Of a stretch of DNA of 26,037 nucleotides, positions 1 to 7,358 are shown piece after piece. The position numbers were made by a program, and so were the translations under genes. Positions within the stretch are counted from its first letter, which is position 1. Each line of letters starts with the position of its first letter. The stretch is from contig CAYYJE010000042.1 in NCBI GenBank assembly GCA_964472165.1, forward strand, positions 1-26,037. The letters are read 5' to 3'. Source of the DNA: UBA1413 sp964472165. GTDB lineage: Bacteria; Bacteroidota; Bacteroidia; Bacteroidales; Prolixibacteraceae. Below the pieces are notes generated by a model. It was not told where the DNA came from, made no database searches, and saw only the letters and a program-made list of their open reading frames with translations.

Positions 1-1553
1 GACCTGCACTCCGGTCCCATTTCCAGAAGGGTAACCTGAGTTCCGGGTTCTTTTCCCAGGAGATGGATGGAACTCACCACCTCCTCCACAGGTGAAAATT
101 TGATCTTGGCTTCAAAAATACCCTCTTTTTGCCAGAAAGATCCAGCGGTTGAAAGCGTATCGGAAGTATAACCGAACTCAGCAGGTACCAGTCCCGCCTT
201 GGGCAACCACTGTTTGCCCGTCCTCTTTTCCTTCCGTACCTGAATTCCCAGCCGGCTGAAATTCAGGGTGACGTTTTTCCCTCCGGTATACGACTGGAGA
301 TCCCCTTGTTGGGAAAAATTATCCCCGATCAGCTTCTCTCCCCACCAGGTATTGAAATTCCATTTGCTACGGTCGGGATGTGCTCCTTCAAAATCATCTT
401 CAAAAGTCACCTCCCAGTTTTTCAGGAAATCAAAGGCATGGCTGTTGGCATATTTTTGCCATAAAAGCACCTTGGGATGCTTCCCCAACCTTTCAAACTG
501 CTGTAAACGGGCATATTCGGCTGTCTTCTCCCATTTCCTGGGATCTTCAAGGTAACTCTTTCTTTTCAGGAAATCTTCAGACGCTGTAATTTCAGCCAGT
601 TCATTGTATCGACCCAGTTGAAACGAATCCCTGGTATCGAGGTAATTCCGGTACAACGCCGACTTTTTGAATTTCCGGTAAAACTGAATATCTTCACTGG
701 CAGCCAGATCCCTGAACTGCACCATTTTCTTCCAGCATTCGCTTTTTTCAAGCTTTTTGGTGTCTTTTAAATAAGCTACTCTCTGACGGAAAGATTCTGA
801 ACTGGTTTCACTGACAAGCTCTTCATATCTGCCCAAAACATGACGCCCTGCCATTTTATGGTAATATTTCAGATCGCGCGACTTTTCCATCCTGAAAAAA
901 CCGGCAATGGATGAATCTTTCCTGAGTTGGTCAAACTCCTTGCGGGCAGCCTGGTCACGGGTTGATGCGTTTTTCAATTCCAGAAAACGTCTTAGTTTTT
1001 CACTTTTCTGAAACTGAAGATGATCTTTCAGTGCAGGAGAATCACACATCCTGAAATAGGCCGTCAATGCCTTGTTCTTTTTCAACTGAGCCAGTTCCTT
1101 TGCCAGATTTTCTTCTGCAGAACCCTGGTACCGTTGTGACACGATCTCCTTTTTCTCCTGCTCAAAACGGCCTCCTTCCGCATAATCCTTCAATTCCCAG
1201 AATTGGCGAAGTTTATCGGAATCCCCGATTTTCTCAAATCTTTTGAGCCCTGTGGAACCTGCCACCTTGAAATAATCCCGCAAAGACCTGTTCTTTTTAA
1301 GATTTTCAAACTCCTTTAACAAATTGTATTCCTGGCTACCCTTGAAAACCTGAGATCCCAGATCACGCTTAACCTGCTCAGGGACGCCTGAATTGACCCA
1401 CTCCCTGAGCTGCAGGAATTCCTTCAGTTCCGGTGAATTCTCCGCTTCGAGAAATGCCTGGTAATCCTGCTTCACCTTTATTCGTTCAGCCTCGATTTTC
1501 TCAGCAGGCCTGAGCTTTCCTGACAATTGGAGTGTGAAAATCTTAAATGACAT
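1..1553 (-). CDS. GH16-like protein with N-terminal helical repeats (partial, 3' end off window)
   Basis: The frame is open from an ATG at 1553 to the left edge, giving 517 codons without a stop, so the C-terminus is missing. Residues 1 to about 375 are rich in Lys, Glu, Phe, Tyr and Leu. They form about five degenerate repeats with a pattern of FxxLKK..LxxYF...S..LK..., ending in S..L..Y.EL, which suggests an alpha-helical array. From about residue 378 the sequence resembles the concanavalin-like fold of GH16: W-E-V-T-F-E-D-D-F, then L-Q-S-Y-T, then G-x-F-E-A-K-I-K-F. At the position of the GH16 catalytic strand (ExDxxE) the protein reads QVTLLE, so the nucleophile Glu and the Asp appear replaced. 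No signal peptide is visible at the chosen start, which is odd for a GH16 protein. The GH16-like fold is fairly likely; enzymatic activity is doubtful, and the repeat region has no function I can name. Confidence 0.75.
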   Translation of the reverse strand, partial: MSFKIFTLQLSGKLRPAEKIEAERIKVKQDYQAFLEAENSPELKEFLQLREWVNSGVPEQVKRDLGSQVFKGSQEYNLLKEFENLKKNRSLRDYFKVAGSTGLKRFEKIGDSDKLRQFWELKDYAEGGRFEQEKKEIVSQRYQGSAEENLAKELAQLKKNKALTAYFRMCDSPALKDHLQFQKSEKLRRFLELKNASTRDQAARKEFDQLRKDSSIAGFFRMEKSRDLKYYHKMAGRHVLGRYEELVSETSSESFRQRVAYLKDTKKLEKSECWKKMVQFRDLAASEDIQFYRKFKKSALYRNYLDTRDSFQLGRYNELAEITASEDFLKRKSYLEDPRKWEKTAEYARLQQFERLGKHPKVLLWQKYANSHAFDFLKNWEVTFEDDFEGAHPDRSKWNFNTWWGEKLIGDNFSQQGDLQSYTGGKNVTLNFSRLGIQVRKEKRTGKQWLPKAGLVPAEFGYTSDTLSTAGSFWQKEGIFEAKIKFSPVEEVVSSIHLLGKEPGTQVTLLEMGPECR

Positions 1554-1578
1554 AATAAACAGAGTTTGGTTCAATAAG

Positions 1579-1586
1579 CAAATTTA
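1579..1586 (-). promoter_or_regulatory. Putative -7 box for the GH16-like gene
   Basis: On the minus strand the sequence TAAATTTG matches the Bacteroidota -7 consensus TAnnTTTG and lies 25 nt upstream of the ATG at 1553. No convincing -33 TTTG is found at the usual distance. Confidence 0.4.
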
Positions 1587-1710
1587 AATAAAGTATGTGA
1601 ACCATAACCGGTTTCCCAAAAATAATGAAGCCAGGCCTGAAATAATCGGTGAATCCCGATTGCAAACCGAAAAACGTGAGGCAGATGGAATTAAACCGGC
1701 ATCCAATCAT

Positions 1711-1718
1711 TATATTTG
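1711..1718 (+). promoter_or_regulatory. Putative -7 box for the amidotransferase-like gene
   Basis: TATATTTG matches TAnnTTTG and ends 17 nt before the ATG at 1736. It lies inside the longer upstream extension of the frame, which supports 1736 as the true start. The -33 element is not clear. Confidence 0.4.
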
Positions 1719-1735
1719 AAACCAAAAACCGGTTC

Positions 1736-2857
1736 ATGAACAGAATAATCCTTGCAATGGTTTGTACTGCCCTGACAATGAGTGGTCATTCCCGGAATTT
1801 TTCCGGTGAAGAGGACCACAAGGAAACGGTCAATATTGTGGTGGCCAATCCAACAGTCCACAACATGGAAATAATCCATTTTCTGGCCGACCGGAAAATT
1901 CTTAAAGTAAATGCCAGGAAGGTAAGGTTCACCGGGGTGTATCACAAAAACCAGGCATACGACTTTTCTGCAAGCCACGATTATGTCAGGGAACATCCGG
2001 AAGCCGGATTTACCCTTGTAGAAATTACGGACGACCTCCCGGATTCTGTTTTATTCAGGGAGAACAGCTGCACAAGCACTTTCAGAGAGATATTCAGAAA
2101 TTCAGATGCCGTTTTTTTCTTAGGGGGCCCTGATATTCAGCCCCTGATTTACGGAGAAGAGAATACCCATTCAGTGGTTACCGATCCCGGACGTCACTCC
2201 TTCGAGGTGTCACTTCTGTTTCACCTGCTCGGAGGAGCTCCCGACCCTGCTTTCCGACCATTTCTTGAAGAGAAGCCGCAATATGTGGTCACAGGATTCT
2301 GTCTGGGATTGCAAACCATGAATGTGGCTGCCGGAGGTACGCTTTATCAGGATATCCCTGCCCAACTGTATGGCAAAAAAGGGGCAGAAGAAACCCTGCA
2401 AACCGACAGGGAAAACCTTCACCGGAATTACTGGCAGCTTGTCAGTGACGACAAGCAGCTGATGGGCATCAACATTCATCCTGTCAGATTTACCAGTCAC
2501 CCGTTTTTCCCTGAAATGGTGAAAGTTCGCCGCAAAGAAATGCCCTTCATTTACAGCAGCCATCATCAGTCTCCTGCCCTTACCGGTTCCGGATTTGAAG
2601 TCACTGCCCTTTCACCTGATGGAAAGGTCATTGAGGGACTTGCCCACAACAGGTTTCCCCATGTATTCGGGGTACAGTTTCACCCTGAGGTACCGGCCTT
2701 GTACGAGAAGAGGGAACCCTGGAAGTTCGCACCTGATGATGAACCCCAAACCCTTCATGAAATGATTGGCAGGAAAAGCGTCAGGTTTCACAAAAAATAC
2801 TGGAAATATATCTCCGGATGTATTGAAAGATCTCAAAAACAGTTTACAGGCTATTGA
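1736..2857 (+). CDS. Class I glutamine amidotransferase-like hydrolase (peptidase C26 / PuuD type)
   Basis: This 373-residue protein belongs to the gamma-glutamyl-GABA hydrolase-like class I amidotransferase family, which hydrolyses gamma-glutamyl amides with a Cys-His-Glu triad. Visible motifs are FLGGPD near residue 128, the nucleophile elbow VTGFCLGLQ with Cys189, and FHPE with His316 and Glu318. The family usually has a short GxCRGxQ elbow of about the same form. The N-terminus MNRIILAMVCTALTMSG is hydrophobic and may be a signal peptide, so the enzyme may be exported. The frame stays open to an upstream codon at 1649, but the promoter-like box at 1711 and the hydrophobic N-terminus favour 1736. 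An insertion of about 90 residues precedes the GGPD motif. The substrate is unknown. Its neighbours do not suggest a pathway, so a polyamine role is only a family-based guess. Confidence 0.8.
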   Translation: MNRIILAMVCTALTMSGHSRNFSGEEDHKETVNIVVANPTVHNMEIIHFLADRKILKVNARKVRFTGVYHKNQAYDFSASHDYVREHPEAGFTLVEITDDLPDSVLFRENSCTSTFREIFRNSDAVFFLGGPDIQPLIYGEENTHSVVTDPGRHSFEVSLLFHLLGGAPDPAFRPFLEEKPQYVVTGFCLGLQTMNVAAGGTLYQDIPAQLYGKKGAEETLQTDRENLHRNYWQLVSDDKQLMGINIHPVRFTSHPFFPEMVKVRRKEMPFIYSSHHQSPALTGSGFEVTALSPDGKVIEGLAHNRFPHVFGVQFHPEVPALYEKREPWKFAPDDEPQTLHEMIGRKSVRFHKKYWKYISGCIERSQKQFTGY

Positions 2858-2927
2858 AGTCCCTTGCTGCAGTGCCGCCGGGGAATCCTGCCGGCAGGCT
2901 TGCAGGAACACTCCACAGAATTCTAAC

Positions 2928-2935
2928 TAATTTTA
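2928..2935 (+). promoter_or_regulatory. Weak -7-like box before the DUF438/PAS gene
   Basis: TAATTTTA differs from TAnnTTTG at the last base and ends 7 nt before the ATG at 2943. The 85-nt gap also holds a 12-bp palindrome at 2887-2898. Read-through from the preceding gene is equally possible. Confidence 0.2.
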
Positions 2936-2942
2936 TCAGCAT

Positions 2943-4127
2943 ATGGACGACAGGTTGCATCAACAGAAACTTTCCGAAGTATTTTACGCCGTTTACCACG
3001 GTAAATATGCTTTGCAGATTATCCGCCAAAATCAGGAAACCATCGACCGGTCGAAACCCGCGGATGTAATCCGTCTGGTTGACAAGCTTGTAAAAAACGG
3101 GATACCGATGGCCGAGTTGAAAAAGGGAATCAATAAATTTCTGGCTCTTTTGTACAAACCCCTCCTGGCCATTAAGACACCCCCTCCTGCTCCGGGTAGT
3201 TTTATGGAATGTTGCATCCTGAACAACACAGAACTTGACACCCGGCTGAAAAATATCAGGCCATTAATCAGAATAATCAATCAAATCCCTGAAGATATTT
3301 CTACCAGGGAAGAACTTGCACGGAGTTTCTCCGACCTGGAACTTTACAGCAATTATTACCAGATTCTGGAAAACACCCTCTTCCCGCTTATTGAAAAACA
3401 CTGGAAAGATTACCGGTGTGTGAAGGTGATGTGGTCCTATCACGACGACATCCGTAAAAAACTGAAACAGGCTGTCAGCCTGCTTACAGGTGACAATTTC
3501 AATCTCCGGCGTTTCAACCGGCTTGCAGGAGATATTTATTCCGACATGTACGACATGCGTTTCAGGGAAGAGTGGATCCTTTTCCCGGTAGTAAAAGAAA
3601 CCATTCCCGACGAAGAGGTAAATGCGTTGCTGGGTGAAGCGATGGGGACCGGATTTCCCTGGTTCAATCCGGAAGTGGAACCGGAAATTGCAGAAATCGG
3701 ACTGAATGTGGATGAGGAATTGATAAACCTGAAAAGCGGGTTACTCTCCGTGGAACAAATCTTTTTAATTTTCAGCCATCTGCCGGTTGACATCACCTTC
3801 GTGGATGAATACGACAAGGTCAGGTACTTTTCAGAACCTGAAAAACGGATATTCCCCAGGAACAACGCCATTCTGGGAAGGGATGTCAGGAATTGTCATC
3901 CTCCTGAAAGTCTTGAAATTGTAGAAAAAATTCTGACGGAATTCAGAAGCGGCAGGCAAAAGGAAGCCTCGTTCCGGATCCTGTCAAAGGGAAAAACTGT
4001 GGTCATCCGGTACTTTGCTGTTTTCAATGCGGCCGGGCAGTACAAGGGAGTGGTGGAAGTTTCACAGGAACTTACGGAAGTATACACCATGGAGGGAGAA
4101 AGGAGATTGCCTGACTGGTCGGCATAG
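2943..4127 (+). CDS. DUF438 / hemerythrin-like / PAS domain protein
   Basis: The 394-residue protein has three apparent parts. Residues 1 to about 75 resemble the DUF438 helical domain. Residues about 100 to 220 resemble a hemerythrin-like bundle, with possible iron ligands in LENTLFPLIEKHW (Glu143, His153), MWSYHDDIRKKL (His167) and MRFREEWILFPV (Glu209/Glu210). Residues about 278 to 385 form a PAS domain that begins LPVDITFVDEYDKVRYFS and contains GRDVRNCHPP. This arrangement is known in anaerobes and is thought to sense oxygen, NO or redox state, but no kinase, cyclase or DNA-binding output domain is present. It is therefore a soluble sensor or iron-binding protein of unknown output. It lies 85 nt after the amidotransferase gene and 47 nt before prfC, with separate promoter-like boxes, so an operon is uncertain. 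Confidence 0.8.
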   Translation: MDDRLHQQKLSEVFYAVYHGKYALQIIRQNQETIDRSKPADVIRLVDKLVKNGIPMAELKKGINKFLALLYKPLLAIKTPPPAPGSFMECCILNNTELDTRLKNIRPLIRIINQIPEDISTREELARSFSDLELYSNYYQILENTLFPLIEKHWKDYRCVKVMWSYHDDIRKKLKQAVSLLTGDNFNLRRFNRLAGDIYSDMYDMRFREEWILFPVVKETIPDEEVNALLGEAMGTGFPWFNPEVEPEIAEIGLNVDEELINLKSGLLSVEQIFLIFSHLPVDITFVDEYDKVRYFSEPEKRIFPRNNAILGRDVRNCHPPESLEIVEKILTEFRSGRQKEASFRILSKGKTVVIRYFAVFNAAGQYKGVVEVSQELTEVYTMEGERRLPDWSA

Positions 4128-4150
4128 GGGATCTCTTTCGTTAAAATTGA

Positions 4151-4158
4151 TAATTTTG
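4151..4158 (+). promoter_or_regulatory. Putative -7 box for prfC
   Basis: TAATTTTG is an exact TAnnTTTG match ending 16 nt before the ATG at 4175. No good -33 element is seen. Confidence 0.4.
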
Positions 4159-4174
4159 CGCCCTCAAACCAGCA

Positions 4175-5752
4175 ATGATGAATTTTATTGAAGAACTCAA
4201 GCGCAGGCGCACTTTCGGGATTGTGAGCCACCCGGATGCAGGAAAAACCACTTTGACCGAAAAACTGTTGTTGTTTGGAGGTGCCATCCGTGTTGCCGGA
4301 GCCGTCAAAAGCAACAAGATTAAGAAAGCAGCGGTTTCAGACTTTATGGAGATCGAGCGTCAGCGTGGAATATCAGTGGCGACTTCGGTGATGGGATTTG
4401 AATACGACGGTTACAAAATCAATATTCTTGACACTCCCGGCCATCAGGATTTTCAGGAAGACACCTTCCGGACACTCACCGCAGTAGACAGCGTGATCAT
4501 CGTAATTGATGCAGCCAAAGGGGTGGAACCCCAGACCGAAAAACTGATGAATGTGTGCCGGGTAAGACATACTCCGGTAATCGTTTTCATCAACAAGATG
4601 GACAGGCCTGCACGTGATCCCTTCAGTCTCCTCGATGAAATAGAGGATATGCTGCACATCAGGGTACGGCCCCTGAGCTGGCCTGTCAGCAGCGGAGACA
4701 GTTTCAAAGGAGTGTACAATCTCTACAACAAAAGTTTGCAGCTATTTAACCCCAGCATCCAGGATATACAGCCATCCATTCATTACGACAACCTGGCAGA
4801 TCCAGGATTGGATGCGCATATTGGCCGACATGCGGCGGTGCTGAGAGAAGAACTCGAACTGGTGGAAGGGGTTTATCCCACCTTCGACCACGACAGCTAC
4901 CTCGCAGGAAACCTGGCTCCTGTCTTTTTCGGAAGCGCACTCTATAATTTCGGGGTTCAGGAGTTGCTCGACACTTTTGTAAAAATTGCACCCTGGCCGC
5001 GGCCCAGTTATACCGAAGAACGGGAAGTGAAGCCTGAAGAGGAAACTTTCAGCGGCTTTGTTTTTAAGATTCATGCCAACATTGACCCCAACCACCGGAG
5101 CCGGATTGCCTTCGTAAAGGTGTGTTCCGGACGTTTTGAACGGAACAAGGTATACACCCACGTAAGACAGGGCAAAACAATCCGGATCTCCAGCCCTACG
5201 GCATTTATGGCCTCCCAGAAAGAGACCATCGAGGAAGCCTTTCCCGGTGACATTATTGGTGTCCCTGACACCGGTAATTTCATCATCGGAGACACGCTGA
5301 CAGAGGGCGAAATGATCCGTTTTAAGGGACTTCCCAGCTTCTCACCTGAATTGTTCCGGTATGTCGAAAATGCAGATCCGATGAAATCCAAGCAGTTGGG
5401 AAAAGGAATTGACCAGCTTATGGATGAAGGGGTGGCCCAGCTCTTTACGAGTCAGTTCAACGGCCGGAAAATCATCGGAACTGTCGGGCAGTTACAGTTT
5501 GAAGTGATCCAATACCGGCTTGAACACGAATATGGGGCCAAATGCCGGTTCGAACCGATTTCGATGTACAAAGCCTGCTGGATCGAATCTCCCGATTCCA
5601 AAATCCTGGGAGAGTTTAAAAAACGCAAATACCAGAAGATGTGCCTTGACAAAAGGGGAAGGGATGTTTTTATGGCCGATTCGCCTTTTATTTTGCAAAT
5701 GGCTCAGGATGAATTCAAAGAGATAAAATTTCATTTTACCTCCGAATTCTGA
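4175..5752 (+). CDS. prfC: Peptide chain release factor 3
   Basis: RF3 is a cytoplasmic translational GTPase that recycles RF1 and RF2 from the ribosome after peptide release. The 525-residue length is normal for the family. The GTPase motifs are all visible: G1 SHPDAGKTTLTE at residues 18-29, the switch II DTPGHQDF with the RF3/EF-G type His, and the G4 NKMD. The C-terminal part contains the family-typical run VGQLQFEVIQYRLEHEYG. The gene starts with two consecutive ATG codons at 4175 and 4178, and either could be used. It stands alone between the PAS gene and the metallopeptidase gene, each preceded by its own TAnnTTTG-like box. EF-G is the nearest alternative but is longer and lacks this C-terminal arrangement. 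Confidence 0.97.
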   Translation: MMNFIEELKRRRTFGIVSHPDAGKTTLTEKLLLFGGAIRVAGAVKSNKIKKAAVSDFMEIERQRGISVATSVMGFEYDGYKINILDTPGHQDFQEDTFRTLTAVDSVIIVIDAAKGVEPQTEKLMNVCRVRHTPVIVFINKMDRPARDPFSLLDEIEDMLHIRVRPLSWPVSSGDSFKGVYNLYNKSLQLFNPSIQDIQPSIHYDNLADPGLDAHIGRHAAVLREELELVEGVYPTFDHDSYLAGNLAPVFFGSALYNFGVQELLDTFVKIAPWPRPSYTEEREVKPEEETFSGFVFKIHANIDPNHRSRIAFVKVCSGRFERNKVYTHVRQGKTIRISSPTAFMASQKETIEEAFPGDIIGVPDTGNFIIGDTLTEGEMIRFKGLPSFSPELFRYVENADPMKSKQLGKGIDQLMDEGVAQLFTSQFNGRKIIGTVGQLQFEVIQYRLEHEYGAKCRFEPISMYKACWIESPDSKILGEFKKRKYQKMCLDKRGRDVFMADSPFILQMAQDEFKEIKFHFTSEF

Positions 5753-5760
5753 AAAATCAT

Positions 5761-5768
5761 TAAATTTG
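5761..5768 (+). promoter_or_regulatory. Putative -7 box for the YpfJ-type gene
   Basis: TAAATTTG matches TAnnTTTG exactly and ends 23 nt before the ATG at 5792, immediately after the prfC stop codon. Confidence 0.45.
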
Positions 5769-5791
5769 CCTTTAACAAATTAACCTTCACG

Positions 5792-6646
5792 ATGAAATAC
5801 AAAGGAAGAAGACAAAGCACCAACGTGGAAGATCTGCGAGGGAGCAGCAGCGGCCGGTCAGTCGGATTGAAAGGCGGCATCATCGGCACCCTCGCTATTG
5901 CACTGGTGGTTTACCTGTTAGGGGGAAATCCGATGGATGTACTTCAAATGAGGCAGGGGGAAACCGAAATGACCACCGAAGAGGTTGTACTGAGTGAGAA
6001 GGAGCAGGAAATGACCGAATTTGTGTCGGTGGTTCTTGCCGACACAGAAGAAGTATGGGGCAAGATATTCAAGGATTTCGGATCCACATACCGGCATCCC
6101 AAGCTGGTACTTTTCAGAAGTGCCGTTAGTTCAGCCTGCGGATATGCGCAATCTGCCACCGGTCCCTTCTATTGCCCGGGTGACGAAAAAGTGTACCTCG
6201 ACCTTGACTATCTGGAAGCTCTTCAACGCAAACTGGGAGCCACAGGCGATTTTGCAGTAGCCTACATCATTGCCCATGAAGTGGGTCACCACGTCCAGCT
6301 CCTGATGGGCACCATGAATGAAGTCACCCAGGCTCAAAGACTGGCAAGAAGCCAGAGCCAGGCCAATGAACTTACCGTGAGGATGGAACTTCAGGCTGAT
6401 TTCTTTGCCGGCGTCTGGATCCATCATGCCCAGAAAATGTTCAACATTATGGAACAGGGCGATCTGGAAGAAGCACTTAACGCAGCTTCCTCGGTCGGCG
6501 ATGACCGAATTCAAAAACAAACCCAGGGGTATGTGGTCCCCGACTCGTTTACCCATGGTACCAGTACCCAGCGGAAAGGCTGGCTGGCAAAAGGAATCCA
6601 GACCGGCGACATCCGCCAGGGAGACACTTTTAGCGCAAACATTTAA
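5792..6646 (+). CDS. YpfJ-type putative neutral zinc metallopeptidase
   Basis: This 284-residue protein matches the YpfJ / Zn_peptidase family (PF04228). Residues 1-25 are basic and polar (MKYKGRRQSTNVEDLRG), a single membrane segment spans about residues 28-45, and the rest should lie outside the cytoplasm. The zinc motif HEVGH is at residues 162-166 within IIAHEVGHHVQ, and the downstream ELQADFFAGVW near residue 199 supplies the likely third ligand, as in gluzincin-like peptidases. The family also has the conserved ACGYAQSATGPFYCPGD stretch seen at about residues 115-131. Its physiological substrate is unknown in general. It precedes the UPF0316 gene by 24 nt, so the two may be cotranscribed. 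Confidence 0.92.
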   Translation: MKYKGRRQSTNVEDLRGSSSGRSVGLKGGIIGTLAIALVVYLLGGNPMDVLQMRQGETEMTTEEVVLSEKEQEMTEFVSVVLADTEEVWGKIFKDFGSTYRHPKLVLFRSAVSSACGYAQSATGPFYCPGDEKVYLDLDYLEALQRKLGATGDFAVAYIIAHEVGHHVQLLMGTMNEVTQAQRLARSQSQANELTVRMELQADFFAGVWIHHAQKMFNIMEQGDLEEALNAASSVGDDRIQKQTQGYVVPDSFTHGTSTQRKGWLAKGIQTGDIRQGDTFSANI

Positions 6647-6670
6647 TAGCCAAATTGTTAAATTTACCGG

Positions 6671-7249
6671 ATGACAGAACTTCAGGCATTCTACGACAGT
6701 GGACTCTTTACCTATGCGATCCTGCCGCTCCTGATCTTCCTTGCCCGGATCTGTGATGTGACCATTGGCACCATGCGAATTGTCATGGTTGCGAAAGGAC
6801 AGAAATTCTGGGCTCCTGTCCTGGGGTTCTTTGAGGTGTTTATCTGGATCATCACCATGAGCAAGGTGATGCAAAACCTCGACAACTGGCTTTGCTACGT
6901 GGGTTACGCCGGGGGATTCGCCACCGGCAACCTGGTCGGTCTGATCCTCGAAGAAAAACTGGCCATGGGTATCGTTAAAATCCAGATCATTACCCGCAAA
7001 GAAGCTTTCCAGCTTATCGAAGCACTGAAGGTAGCCGGATACGGAATCACCCATCACCCCGCCAAAGGGGGAACCGAAAATGTCAGCATCATCCACACCA
7101 TTGTCAAACGGGCTGAAATCCAAAAAGTAGAAGGGATTATCCGCGATTACAATCCCAAAGCTTTTTATTCCATTGAGGAAGTTAAATTTGTCAACCAGGG
7201 GATCTTTCCTTTAAATACGGGAAGCCGCCGCTGGCGCATCGGAAAGTAA
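6671..7249 (+). CDS. UPF0316 (DUF5698/DUF2179) membrane protein
   Basis: This 192-residue protein is a member of the UPF0316 family. Its first half has about three hydrophobic segments (residues 14-32, 45-64 and 70-90), with the family motif ARICDVTIGTMRIVMVAKG between the first two. The soluble C-terminal half is a DUF2179 domain, also found at the end of YitT-type membrane proteins, and includes VSIIHTIVKRAEI and FYSIEEVKFVNQG. The function of the family is not established. The ATG at 6671 follows the metallopeptidase stop codon by 24 nt. The T-rich run TAAATTTA at 6659-6666 could be a weak -7 box but would leave almost no leader, so cotranscription with the upstream gene is the simpler reading. 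Confidence 0.9.
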   Translation: MTELQAFYDSGLFTYAILPLLIFLARICDVTIGTMRIVMVAKGQKFWAPVLGFFEVFIWIITMSKVMQNLDNWLCYVGYAGGFATGNLVGLILEEKLAMGIVKIQIITRKEAFQLIEALKVAGYGITHHPAKGGTENVSIIHTIVKRAEIQKVEGIIRDYNPKAFYSIEEVKFVNQGIFPLNTGSRRWRIGK

Positions 7250-7255
7250 ACGGAA

Positions 7256-7358
7256 GTCTTAAATCTTAAATCTTAAGTCTTTAGTGTTGGAGTTCCAGAT
7301 TCATAGCAAAATCGTTACTCCATTAAAGACTAAAGACTTACGACTAAAGACTTCTAAG
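7256..7358. repeat. Inverted arrays of 7-bp repeats between UPF0316 and rimO genes
   Basis: The left array at 7256-7283 reads GTCTTAA, ATCTTAA, ATCTTAA, GTCTTTA. The right array at 7324-7351 reads TAAAGAC, TAAAGAC, TTACGAC, TAAAGAC. The segment AAGTCTTTAGT at 7275-7285 is an exact 11-bp inverted complement of ACTAAAGACTT at both 7329-7339 and 7343-7353, so two alternative hairpins can form. The array lies between convergent genes and runs into the 3' end of rimO, supplying its TAG stop at 7344-7346. It may act as a bidirectional terminator. Confidence 0.85.

Noticed and set aside
2887..2898. Perfect 12-bp palindrome CCTGCCGGCAGG between the amidotransferase and PAS genes
   Set aside because: It lacks a T tract and is not repeated elsewhere in the window, so neither terminator nor operator can be supported.
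6131..7123. A 330-codon open frame on the minus strand across the metallopeptidase and UPF0316 genes
   Set aside because: It is antisense to two well-recognised genes, has no family resemblance, and spans two real gene ends.
7256..7351. Period-7 repeats considered as a CRISPR array
   Set aside because: Units are only 7 bp with no spacers and no cas genes are near.
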